A stretch of 7,083 nucleotides of DNA from Arthrobacter sp. (GTDB lineage Bacteria > Actinomycetota > Actinomycetes > Actinomycetales > Micrococcaceae), in NCBI GenBank assembly GCA_018260285.1, contig JAGLBH010000087.1:1-7083 (forward strand). Direction: 5' to 3'. Below are positions 1 to 5,809 of this stretch, piece by piece (position 1 is the stretch's first letter; each line of letters opens with the position of its first letter). Both the position numbers and the translations under genes were made by a program. A model generated the notes under the pieces. It worked only from the letters and a program-made list of their open reading frames with translations, was not told the DNA's origin and ran no database searches.

Positions 1-438
1 CATGTGGCGGCCCAGCTCGCGGCGGGCGCGCTCGGCCTTGAGGCCCTGAGGTGCGGAGCGGAATCGCGTGAGCGCCTCGGCCGGGGTGGGGCTGGGCTCC
101 CAGCCGTCGAGGTGCGGCTCGTTCGTCCGGAAGGAGGGGGCGGGCTCCGGGGCCGGTACGGGGGCAGGCGTCGGGGCCGGAGCGGGGGTGACCGCGGCGG
201 GGACGGCAGCGGGGGCCTCCGCTGCCGGGGCAGGAACGGGTGCCGCTTCTTGAGGGCGTGCCGGTGCGGGGGGCGCCTCACCGGTGGTCGACGGCGAGGG
301 GGCCTCTGCCGGCGGGGCCACCGTGGCGGGGGCCTCTGCCCGAGGCGCCTCGACTGTCGGGGCCTCATGTTTCGGAGCCTCTTCAGCGCGGGTCTCGTCC
401 TTCTTGCGCCGTCCGAAGAGCCGGTCGAAGATCGCCAT
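1..438 (-). CDS. Protein with basic amphipathic N terminus and Ala/Pro/Glu-rich linker (3' end beyond window)
   Basis: I do not recognise this gene. It reads leftward from an ATG at 438-436 and stays open for 146 codons to the left edge, so its C-terminal part is missing. A clear ribosome binding site (AAGGGGGA) lies about 6 bases before the ATG. Residues 1-14 (MAIFDRLFGRRKKD) combine hydrophobic residues with a basic cluster, as in a membrane-surface or nucleic-acid-associated segment. Residues about 17-102 are a low-complexity linker of repeated EAP, PAP and APAP units, probably disordered and extended. From about residue 103 the composition becomes normal (SFRTNEPHLDGWEPS, then a charged helix-like stretch ALTRFRSAPQGLKAERARRELG), which suggests a folded domain starts there. 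It is separated from the alpha-glucosidase gene by 196 bp and a repeat cluster, so it probably belongs to another transcription unit. Coding is supported by the start signal, the open frame and the coherent domain-like tail; the function is unknown. Confidence 0.72.
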   Translation of the reverse strand, partial: MAIFDRLFGRRKKDETRAEEAPKHEAPTVEAPRAEAPATVAPPAEAPSPSTTGEAPPAPARPQEAAPVPAPAAEAPAAVPAAVTPAPAPTPAPVPAPEPAPSFRTNEPHLDGWEPSPTPAEALTRFRSAPQGLKAERARRELGRHM

Positions 439-502
439 GGGCTGTCCCCCTTGAAGTTGTGGGTGTGGGTCGTGTTCCAACGTACCGGAAATGCGTCCAC
501 AC

Positions 503-593
503 CACGGCCGCCTTCTCCAGGTCACGGCCGCCTTCGGCCCGGATCGCCCCGGAAAGACAGCAGAAGGCGGCCGCAGTCTGAAGAAGGCGGCCG
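503..593. repeat. Nested direct/inverted array of four GGCCGCCTTC units
   Basis: Two direct copies of CGGCCGCCTTC (505-516 and 525-535) sit 20 bp apart. They are followed by two copies of the reverse complement (562-573 and 582-593), also 20 bp apart. The outer pair (CGGCCGCCTTCT with AGAAGGCGGCCG) matches over 12 bp and the inner pair over 11 bp. The 8-base spacers between units do not pair with each other. The whole could fold as a hairpin with two GC-rich stems and an internal bulge, or in alternative registers. It lies in the non-coding gap between the end of the alpha-glucosidase gene and the next minus-strand gene, so it may serve as that gene's transcription terminator, although no run of T follows. 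It could instead be a dispersed palindromic element. Confidence 0.7.
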
Positions 594-634
594 CCATCTG
601 TACGCACAGGGCGGGAAGAGCTGGGCGGAAGGGG

Positions 635-2329
635 CTACTTCAGCCACACCGCGCTGTTCGGCGCCAGAATGCCGGCAGGGCACTCATGGGACGCGACGAG
701 GATCTCGCCCTCGGGCAGCGCGAAGTCGGTCTCGCCCATGTTGGCCACCACGGTGACGCTCCCCACGACGAAGGAGAGGATCCCCGCTGCGGGGTCGTGC
801 AGACTGGAGAACGCGAAGTCCGCCTGGCCCAGGCTCTCGCTCTTGCGCAGGCTCAGGGCCTGGCGGTACAGCTCGAAGGTGGACCCGTGAACGCCCACCT
901 GCTCGCTCGCGGCGTAGCGGGCGAAGGACTCCGGCTGGGGCAGCCACGGGTCAGCGGGGCTCTCGGCGTCGGAGAACCCGTACCCGGGACGGGAGGCGTC
1001 CCAGGGCATGGGCACGCGGCAGCCGTCCCGCCCGCGCTCCGCGCCCTTGGTTCGGAAGAAGGACGGGTCCTGGCGCACCTCGGCCGGGAGGGTCGTGTGC
1101 TCAGGCAGGCCCAGCTCGTCGCCCTCGTAGATGTAGGCGGAGCCGGGCAGAGCGAGCTCAATGAGCGCAGCGGCGCGGCCGCGGGCCAGGCCCAAGGCCT
1201 CGTTGGGCTGCTCGTCCTCGGCGGAGATGCCGCGGGGGTACGTCGTCGGATCCGAGAGGCCGTAGCGGGAGGAGTGGCGCACGGTGTCGTGGTTGGAGAG
1301 GACCCACGTGGCCGGGCGGCCGAGGCGGCGGGCGTTGCGCTCCGTCTCCTCGATGTTCGCGCTCATGCGCTCAGCGGACCAGCCGGAGAGGAGGAACCCG
1401 AAGTTGAAAGCCTGCTGCATCTCATCCGGGCGGATGTAGCGGAAGAGGCGCTCGACGTCCGGCACCCAGGCCTCGGCGACCATCATGCGGTCGCCGTCGT
1501 ACTCGGAGAGCACGGCATTCCAGTCGCGGTAGATCTCGTGGACGCCGTCCTGGTCGAAGAACGGGGAGTCCTCGTGGTTGGGGTCCACCGTGCCGCCCTC
1601 GAGCATGTGTGCCTGAAAGTTCCAGTCCGGCAGGCCCTCGGCCTTGATCATCCCGTGGGCCACGTCCACGCGGAAGCCGTCGACGCCGCGGTCCAGCCAG
1701 AAGCGCAGCACGTCGCGGAACTCGGCGCGCACCTCCGGGTTGGTCCAGTCGAGGTCCGGCTGCGTCGTGTCGAAGAGGTGCAGGTACCACTGGCCCGGCG
1801 TGCCGTCCTCGCGCTGCACGCGGGTCCACGCCGCGCCGCCGAACACGGAGTTCCAGTTGTTGGGAGGCAGCTCGCCGTCGTCGCCCTTGCCGTCCCGGAA
1901 GATGTAGCGGGCGCGCGCGGCGGAGCCCTCGGGAGACGCAAGGGCCTCCTGGAACCAGACGTGCTCGTTCGACGTGTGGTTGGGAACGAGGTCCACAATC
2001 GTCTTCATGCCGGCGGCCTTCGCTGCGGCGAGGAGCTCGTCGAAGTCCGCGAGGGTGCCGAACATCGGGTCGACGTCGCGGAAGTCGGCGACGTCGTAGC
2101 CCCCGTCGTGCTGAGGCGAGACGTAGAAAGGAGAGAGCCACAGGGCGTTGACGCCGAGCTCCGCGAGGTAGGGAATGCGGCTCGTCACGCCGCGAAGGTC
2201 CCCCATGCCGTCCCCGTCCGCATCCGCGAAGGAGCGGGGGTACACCTGGTAAACGACGGCGTCAGCCCACCAGGGGCTCTCAGAGCTCGGTGGCGCGGCT
2301 GATGCAGAGACATTCACAAGGTCGGTCAT
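635..2329 (-). CDS. GH13 alpha-glucosidase (oligo-1,6-glucosidase / maltase type)
   Basis: This 564-residue enzyme hydrolyses terminal alpha-linked glucose from short oligosaccharides. It has no signal peptide, so it acts in the cytoplasm on imported sugar. The N-terminal TIM barrel starts at [15 protein letters not shown] (20-34). A calcium-site motif of the oligo-1,6-glucosidase type, DADGDGMGD, is at 36-44. The GH13 conserved regions are all present: DLVPNHTS (113-120), QPDLDW (190-195, region V), [10 protein letters not shown] (217-226) with nucleophile Asp222, VAEAW with acid/base Glu286, and SNHD with Asp348. The C-terminal beta domain ends at VWLK. Length is normal for the family and no catalytic residue is missing. 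The start has GAGGA about 6 bases upstream. Val223 directly follows the nucleophile; in yeast and Bacillus relatives that residue goes with alpha-1,6 activity, while Thr or Ala goes with alpha-1,4. The gene is divergent from the transporter operon and shares its operator region. Exact substrate (maltose, isomaltose, sucrose, trehalose-related) cannot be fixed from sequence. Confidence 0.94.
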   Translation of the reverse strand: MTDLVNVSASAAPPSSESPWWADAVVYQVYPRSFADADGDGMGDLRGVTSRIPYLAELGVNALWLSPFYVSPQHDGGYDVADFRDVDPMFGTLADFDELLAAAKAAGMKTIVDLVPNHTSNEHVWFQEALASPEGSAARARYIFRDGKGDDGELPPNNWNSVFGGAAWTRVQREDGTPGQWYLHLFDTTQPDLDWTNPEVRAEFRDVLRFWLDRGVDGFRVDVAHGMIKAEGLPDWNFQAHMLEGGTVDPNHEDSPFFDQDGVHEIYRDWNAVLSEYDGDRMMVAEAWVPDVERLFRYIRPDEMQQAFNFGFLLSGWSAERMSANIEETERNARRLGRPATWVLSNHDTVRHSSRYGLSDPTTYPRGISAEDEQPNEALGLARGRAAALIELALPGSAYIYEGDELGLPEHTTLPAEVRQDPSFFRTKGAERGRDGCRVPMPWDASRPGYGFSDAESPADPWLPQPESFARYAASEQVGVHGSTFELYRQALSLRKSESLGQADFAFSSLHDPAAGILSFVVGSVTVVANMGETDFALPEGEILVASHECPAGILAPNSAVWLK

Positions 2330-2353
2330 AGGTTCCTCAGATTTTTTGGGACT

Positions 2354-2359
2354 AATCTA
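2354..2359 (-). promoter_or_regulatory. Candidate -10 box for the alpha-glucosidase gene
   Basis: Read on the minus strand this is TAGATT, four of six matches to TATAAT, about 25 bases upstream of the alpha-glucosidase start codon. It touches the LacI-type palindrome, which would fill the -10/-35 spacer. No convincing -35 box lies 16-18 bases upstream, so this is a tentative call. Confidence 0.35.
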
Positions 2360-2374
2360 CGCAAGCGTTTGCGT
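2359..2374. promoter_or_regulatory. LacI-family operator palindrome in the divergent promoter region
   Basis: ACGCAAGCGTTTGCGT is an imperfect palindrome: 14 of 16 positions are symmetric, with a central CG and GCAA/TTGC half-sites. This is the usual form of operators for LacI-family sugar repressors, whose hinge-helix leucine inserts at the central CG step. It sits between the divergent alpha-glucosidase and binding-protein genes. It overlaps candidate promoter elements for both, so bound repressor should silence both arms. The LacI-family protein encoded at 5970-6998 is the natural ligand (inference). I saw no second copy in the window. Confidence 0.8.
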
Positions 2375-2397
2375 GACGTGATCCACACTACTAAGGT
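2369..2397 (+). promoter_or_regulatory. Candidate promoter for the transporter operon
   Basis: A -35-like TTGCGT (2369-2374) and a -10-like TAAGGT (2392-2397) are separated by exactly 17 bases, which would start transcription near 2404, about 59 bases before the binding-protein start codon. The -35 box forms the right half of the LacI-type palindrome, as expected for repression. The boxes match the consensus only partly (three of six each), which is common in high-GC actinobacteria. Confidence 0.45.
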
Positions 2398-2420
2398 GGA
2401 GACAATCACTCAAGTGACGA

Positions 2421-2440
2421 GAGCCGCGAGGAAGCGGCTC
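2421..2440 (+). other. Hairpin in the 5' leader of the binding-protein mRNA
   Basis: GAGCCGC (2421-2427) and GCGGCTC (2434-2440) form a perfect 7-bp, GC-rich stem with a 6-base loop (GAGGAA). It lies 11 bases before the AGGAG ribosome binding site (2452-2456) of the solute-binding protein. It leaves that site free, so a role in protecting the 5' end of the message is more likely than blocking translation. The loop itself resembles a Shine-Dalgarno sequence, but no start codon follows it closely. Confidence 0.55.
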
Positions 2441-2462
2441 GCATCCCCTCCAGGAGATCTCC

Positions 2463-3719
2463 ATGAACGCACGCCGCGTCCTTTCTACCGTCGCCGCAAC
2501 GAGCGCCCTCGCACTGACCCTGTCAGCCTGCGGCGGCTCCGGCTCGTCTTCCACCTCCGCCGCTTCCTCGGGTGAGGACTCTCGCGGGCCCATCACCTAC
2601 GTGCAGGGCAAGGACAACCCCGGGATCATCCGCCCGATCATCGACAAGTGGAACGCATCCCACCCGAACGAGAAGGTCACGTTCAAGGAGCAGTCGGACA
2701 ACGCCAACCAGCAGCACGACGACCTCGTCCAGAACTTCCAGGCGAAGAACGCCGACTACGACGTGGTCTCCGTGGACATCGTCTGGACTGCGGAGTTCGC
2801 CGCCAAGGGCTGGCTCGTGCCGCTCGAGGGCAAGAACGCCGTCTCCACTGAGGGCATGATCCCCGCGACCGTCAAGGGCGCCACGTACAACGGCAAGCTC
2901 TACGCGGCCCCGACCTCCACCGACGGCGGCATGCTCTTCTACCGCAAGGACCTCGTCAAGACTCCCCCGAAGACGTGGGACGAGATGATGAGCATGTGCT
3001 CCATCGCCAAGGAGAACAACATCGGCTGCTACTCGGGCCAGTTCGCCAACTACGAGGGCCTGACGGTCAACGCCGCTGAGGCCATCAACTCCGCCGGCGG
3101 CAAGGTTGTGGACGACTCCGGCAAGGCTGCCGTGAACACCGCCGAGGCGCAGAAGGGCCTGCAGCAGCTCGCCGACGCCTACAAGAACGGCAACATCCCC
3201 AAGGAAGCCATCACGTACCAGGAAGAGCAGGGCCGCATGGCCTTCGAGAGCGGCAAGCTCCTCTTCCTCCGCAACTGGCCGTACATCTACAACCTGGTGA
3301 AGAACGACGCGACCTCCAAGGTCAAGGACACCTACGGCATCGCCCCGCTCCCGGGCAAGTCCTCGCTGGGCGGCCACATGGCAGCGCTCAACGTGAACTC
3401 GAAGAACAAGGCCACGGCCACGGACTTCATCAAGTACCTCTCCTCTGAAGAGGTCCAGCGCACGAGCGCCATCAAGGGCTCCCTCGCTCCGGTGACCGCG
3501 AAGCTCTACGATGACCCCGAGCTCCTCAAGCAGCTTCCGTACCTCTCCGTCCTCAAGGAGTCCCTGAGCACGGCTGTGCCGCGCCCGGTGACCCCGTTCT
3601 ACCCGGCCGTGACGAAGGCGATCCAGGACAACGCCTACGCCGCGATCAAGGGCGAGAAGACCCCGGCAGCAGCCACGGCTGACATGGAAACCGCGATCAA
3701 CTCGGCCTCCCAGAAATAG
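2463..3719 (+). CDS. ABC transporter solute-binding lipoprotein for an alpha-glucoside or related sugar
   Basis: This 418-residue extracellular protein belongs to the family 1 sugar-binding proteins (SBP_bac_1, MalE-like). It captures the substrate and delivers it to the permeases encoded next. The start is set by AGGAG with a 6-base gap. Residues 1-22 are a lipoprotein signal (MNARR, hydrophobic core, LSAC lipobox), with Cys23 as the predicted lipid anchor, followed by a Ser/Gly-rich tether to about residue 40. The mature protein starts at ITYVQGKDN. Typical landmarks are VDIVWTAEFAAKGWLVPL (104-121), PTSTDGGMLFYRKDL (150-164), GRMAFESGKLLFLRNWPYIY (257-276), YGIAPLPG (291-298) and PRPVTPFYPAV (373-383). 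Cys179 and Cys189 could form a disulfide. Length is normal. It is the first gene of the rightward operon, directly behind a LacI-type operator. Similarity in style to trehalose/maltose binding proteins of actinobacteria is recalled, not tested, so the sugar is uncertain. Confidence 0.93.
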   Translation: MNARRVLSTVAATSALALTLSACGGSGSSSTSAASSGEDSRGPITYVQGKDNPGIIRPIIDKWNASHPNEKVTFKEQSDNANQQHDDLVQNFQAKNADYDVVSVDIVWTAEFAAKGWLVPLEGKNAVSTEGMIPATVKGATYNGKLYAAPTSTDGGMLFYRKDLVKTPPKTWDEMMSMCSIAKENNIGCYSGQFANYEGLTVNAAEAINSAGGKVVDDSGKAAVNTAEAQKGLQQLADAYKNGNIPKEAITYQEEQGRMAFESGKLLFLRNWPYIYNLVKNDATSKVKDTYGIAPLPGKSSLGGHMAALNVNSKNKATATDFIKYLSSEEVQRTSAIKGSLAPVTAKLYDDPELLKQLPYLSVLKESLSTAVPRPVTPFYPAVTKAIQDNAYAAIKGEKTPAAATADMETAINSASQK

Positions 3720-3731
3720 CATCCGCTGGAC

Positions 3732-3767
3732 AGCGGGGGCGCGACTGCATGCAGGCGCGCCCCCGCT
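3732..3767 (+). other. Strong intercistronic hairpin between binding protein and first permease
   Basis: AGCGGGGGCGCG (3732-3743) and CGCGCCCCCGCT (3756-3767) form a perfect 12-bp stem that is almost entirely G/C. Its loop can add three more pairs because it contains the palindrome CTGCATGCAG (3745-3754). The hairpin begins 13 bases after the stop codon of the binding protein and ends just before the next gene. No T-run follows, so it is less like a full terminator than a partial terminator or a block to 3' exonucleases. Hairpins after malE-type genes are known to keep binding-protein message more abundant than permease message. Confidence 0.85.
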
Positions 3768-3791
3768 CCATACCCTGTGAAACGAGTGACC

Positions 3792-4808
3792 ATGGCGAGC
3801 AAAGTCGTCCCTCAAACCGCCTCAGCGCGGCCCAAGGCTGCGGGTGCGGTGAGCAAGAAGAGCTCCAGCATCGGATGGGCAGCCCTTCTCCTGGCCCCCA
3901 CCCTTCTCCTCCTCGGGGTTGTCATCCTGTATCCGCTGGTCTCGGCGATCCAGATGTCCTTCCTCAAGGACGCCGGCCTCGACCCCGCGACCGGCATGTT
4001 CTCTGAGGGCGGCAGCGCTGGCTTCAGCAACTACTCCAACTGGGTCCTCCAGCAGTGCGGCGGCGCGGCCTGCGCCCCCGGCACGCTCGGCTCCAAGTTC
4101 TGGCCCTCCGTGGGCAACACGTTCTTCTACGCCGTGGTCACCGTGGCGCTGGAGACGATCTTCGGCTTCTGGATGGCCATCATCATGGCCCGCACCTTCA
4201 AGGGCCGCGGCCTCCTCCGCGCCGCCGTGCTCGTGCCCTGGGCCATCCCGACCGCTGTGACCGCCAAGCTCTGGTACTTCATGTTCGACTACAGCGGCAT
4301 CATCAACCACCTTCTGCCCGGCAACCCGATCCTCTGGCTCGGATCCGAGTCCGCGGCCAAGTGGGCCATCATCATCGCTGACGCGTGGAAGACGACGCCG
4401 TTCATGGCCCTTCTCATCGTGGCCGGCCTCCAGATGATCCCCGGCGACGTGTACGAGGCCGCCCGCATGGACGGCGCAAGCACGTGGCAGCGCTTCTGGC
4501 ACATCACGCTGCCTCTCGTGAAGCCCGCCCTCATGGTGGCGATCCTCTTCCGCACGCTCGACGCGCTGCGCATGTACGACCTCCCGGCGATCCTCACCGG
4601 CGGCGCCAACAACACGAGCACGTTGTCCATGCTCGTCGTCGAACAGATCCGCCAGGGCTTCAACTCCGCCTCGGCTCTGTCCACCATCACCTTCCTCGTC
4701 ATCTTCGGCGTGGCCTTCATCTTCATCCGCTTCCTCGGGGCTGATGTCACGGACGGCGCCACCCCGAAGAAGGCCAAGAAGACTGCACAGAAGGAGACGG
4801 CCGCATGA
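3792..4808 (+). CDS. ABC sugar permease, MalF-like subunit
   Basis: This is one of the two membrane-spanning halves of the sugar importer. From the ATG at 3792 it has 338 residues and six likely membrane segments: about 28-50, 108-132, 140-160, 189-215, 245-262 and 296-316. The cytoplasmic EAA loop that docks the ATPase is clear (YEAARMDGASTWQRFWHITL, 221-240, followed by PLVKP). A longer outer loop after the first segment carries a Cys pair (Cys89, Cys94). The C terminus is a Lys/Ala-rich cytoplasmic tail. Start choice: the frame extends upstream to GTG codons at 3777 and 3786. I prefer the ATG because a weak GAG sits 5 bases before it, whereas GTG 3777 has no ribosome binding site and lies only 10 bases after the intercistronic hairpin. 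The stop overlaps the next start by 4 bases (ATGA), so the two permeases are translationally coupled. The weak start signal here fits lower production of permease than of binding protein. Confidence 0.92.
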   Translation: MASKVVPQTASARPKAAGAVSKKSSSIGWAALLLAPTLLLLGVVILYPLVSAIQMSFLKDAGLDPATGMFSEGGSAGFSNYSNWVLQQCGGAACAPGTLGSKFWPSVGNTFFYAVVTVALETIFGFWMAIIMARTFKGRGLLRAAVLVPWAIPTAVTAKLWYFMFDYSGIINHLLPGNPILWLGSESAAKWAIIIADAWKTTPFMALLIVAGLQMIPGDVYEAARMDGASTWQRFWHITLPLVKPALMVAILFRTLDALRMYDLPAILTGGANNTSTLSMLVVEQIRQGFNSASALSTITFLVIFGVAFIFIRFLGADVTDGATPKKAKKTAQKETAA

Positions 4809-5731
4809 GCTCCCCCGTCGCATCACCCCAGATCCAGGCAGGGGCGGAAGGCGTGAGCGCCCCCGCTCCGCGCCGCACGGAAGCCCTCAAGCGCTCTCAG
4901 CGCACCGAGCGGTGGGCCCTCGTCCGGACCTACCTCTCGGCCGCGGTGATCGTCCTCTGGTGCCTCGCCCCGTTCTACTGGATGGCCGCCACGGCGTTCC
5001 GCCCCTCGGACTACACGTTCGAGACGACGCTCTGGCCCACCCACCCGACGATGCAGAACTTCACGACGGCGTTCAGCGAGGACATGGGCAACCACTTCGC
5101 CCGGGCCCTCATGAACTCGGTCATCATCTCGGCTGCGACAACGGTCTTCGCCCTCGTCGTCGGCGTCTTCGCGGCGTACGCCCTGGCCCGCCTCGAGTTC
5201 CCCTTCAAGGGCATGGTCCTCGGGTTCATCCTGGGCGCCTCGATGTTCCCCGGCGTCGCGCTCATCACCCCGCTGTTCAAGCTCTTCACGGACATCGGCT
5301 GGATGGGCACGTACCAGGCGCTCATCATCCCGAGCATCTCGTTCGTGCTCCCGCTGACGGTGTACACGCTCACGAGCTTCTTCCGGGAGCTTCCGTGGGA
5401 GCTCGAGGAGGCGGCCCGCATCGACGGCTGCTCGCCCGCCCAGGCGTTCATCAAGGTCATGCTGCCGCTCGCGGCCCCGGCGGTCTTCACCACCGCGATC
5501 CTGGCGTTCATCGCCTCGTGGAACGAGTTCCTCATCGCCTCGGTGCTCTCGGACGACAAGACGCAGACGGTCACCGTGGCCATCGCCAAGTTCGCCGGCG
5601 CGCTCCCCCACCAGGAGCCGTACACGGCGGTCATGGCGGCTGGCACCATTGTCACGATCCCGCTTGTTATCCTTGTCCTGGTCTTCCAGCGCCGCATCGT
5701 CTCCGGCCTGACCACCGGATCGGTGAAGTAG
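4805..5731 (+). CDS. ABC sugar permease, MalG-like subunit
   Basis: This is the second membrane-spanning half of the importer, partner of the preceding subunit. It has 308 residues, normal for the MalG type. A hydrophilic N-terminal stretch (1-38) leads into the first membrane segment (about 40-62). Further segments follow at about 104-128, 136-160, 168-190, 226-246 and 277-295. The EAA loop is EEAARIDGCSPAQAFIKVML (201-220, then PLAAP). The C terminus, FQRRIVSGLTTGSVK, is of the kind usual for this subunit. The start is well supported by AAGGAG at 4791-4796 with an 8-base gap, and it overlaps the stop of the previous gene by 4 bases. No ATPase gene follows, so a shared MsiK/MalK-type ATPase encoded elsewhere presumably energises the complex (inference from actinobacterial precedent). 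Confidence 0.94.
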   Translation: MSSPVASPQIQAGAEGVSAPAPRRTEALKRSQRTERWALVRTYLSAAVIVLWCLAPFYWMAATAFRPSDYTFETTLWPTHPTMQNFTTAFSEDMGNHFARALMNSVIISAATTVFALVVGVFAAYALARLEFPFKGMVLGFILGASMFPGVALITPLFKLFTDIGWMGTYQALIIPSISFVLPLTVYTLTSFFRELPWELEEAARIDGCSPAQAFIKVMLPLAAPAVFTTAILAFIASWNEFLIASVLSDDKTQTVTVAIAKFAGALPHQEPYTAVMAAGTIVTIPLVILVLVFQRRIVSGLTTGSVK

Positions 5732-5746
5732 ACCTCTAGCCCTAAG

Positions 5747-5809
5747 GAAAGCCGATGACCCGTCGCCCAGCTGACAAAAGCGAATTTCTGGACGGGGTCA
5801 TCGGCTTTC
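5747..5809 (+). other. Long hairpin burying the start codon of the small membrane protein; possible attenuator
   Basis: Bases 5747-5761 pair perfectly with 5795-5809 (15 bp, GAAAGCCGATGACCC with GGGTCATCGGCTTTC). After a single bulged G (5794), 5762-5764 pair with 5791-5793, giving 18 pairs around a 26-base loop. The stem contains the ATG at 5755-5757 and the last two bases of its AAGGA ribosome binding site. The AAAGCC...GGCTTTCTCT outline also resembles an intrinsic terminator, though the trailing T-run is poor. It could therefore reduce transcription past the permease genes, translation of the small protein, or both. The right arm lies inside the small gene, where it encodes DGVIGF. Confidence 0.8.

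Noticed and set aside
439..502. Promoter for the minus-strand gene starting at 438
   Set aside because: Loose -10 and -35 look-alikes exist, but no pair with 16-18 base spacing was convincing, so none is annotated.
4..756. A 250-codon plus-strand frame across the left-edge gene
   Set aside because: It is Gly/Arg-rich with no domains and reads antisense to the Ala/Pro linker. The minus-strand frame has a better start signal and a sensible tail.
491..2302. A 603-codon open frame on the plus strand opposite the alpha-glucosidase gene
   Set aside because: Its translation is Val/Ala/Arg/Gly-rich with no recognisable domain and mirrors the GC-rich third positions of the GH13 gene, whose catalytic motifs are intact. 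It is a shadow frame.
3777..3791. GTG start at 3777 for the MalF-like permease
   Set aside because: No ribosome binding site precedes it and it lies 10 bases from a very stable hairpin. ATG 3792 is preferred, but the GTG cannot be excluded.
2523..3815. A 430-codon open frame on the minus strand across the binding-protein gene
   Set aside because: Composition is typical of antisense to high-GC coding DNA, it has no domain motifs, and the plus-strand lipoprotein is unambiguous.
3822..4826. A 334-codon minus-strand frame opposite the MalF-like gene
   Set aside because: It is hydrophilic, Arg/Glu/Gly/His-rich and lacks any family motif. The sense strand encodes six membrane helices and an EAA loop.
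4744..5739. A 331-codon plus-strand frame overlapping the MalG-like gene
   Set aside because: It is Arg/Pro/His/Gly-rich in the wrong phase. The MalG-like frame has the ribosome binding site, the ATGA coupling and the EAA loop.
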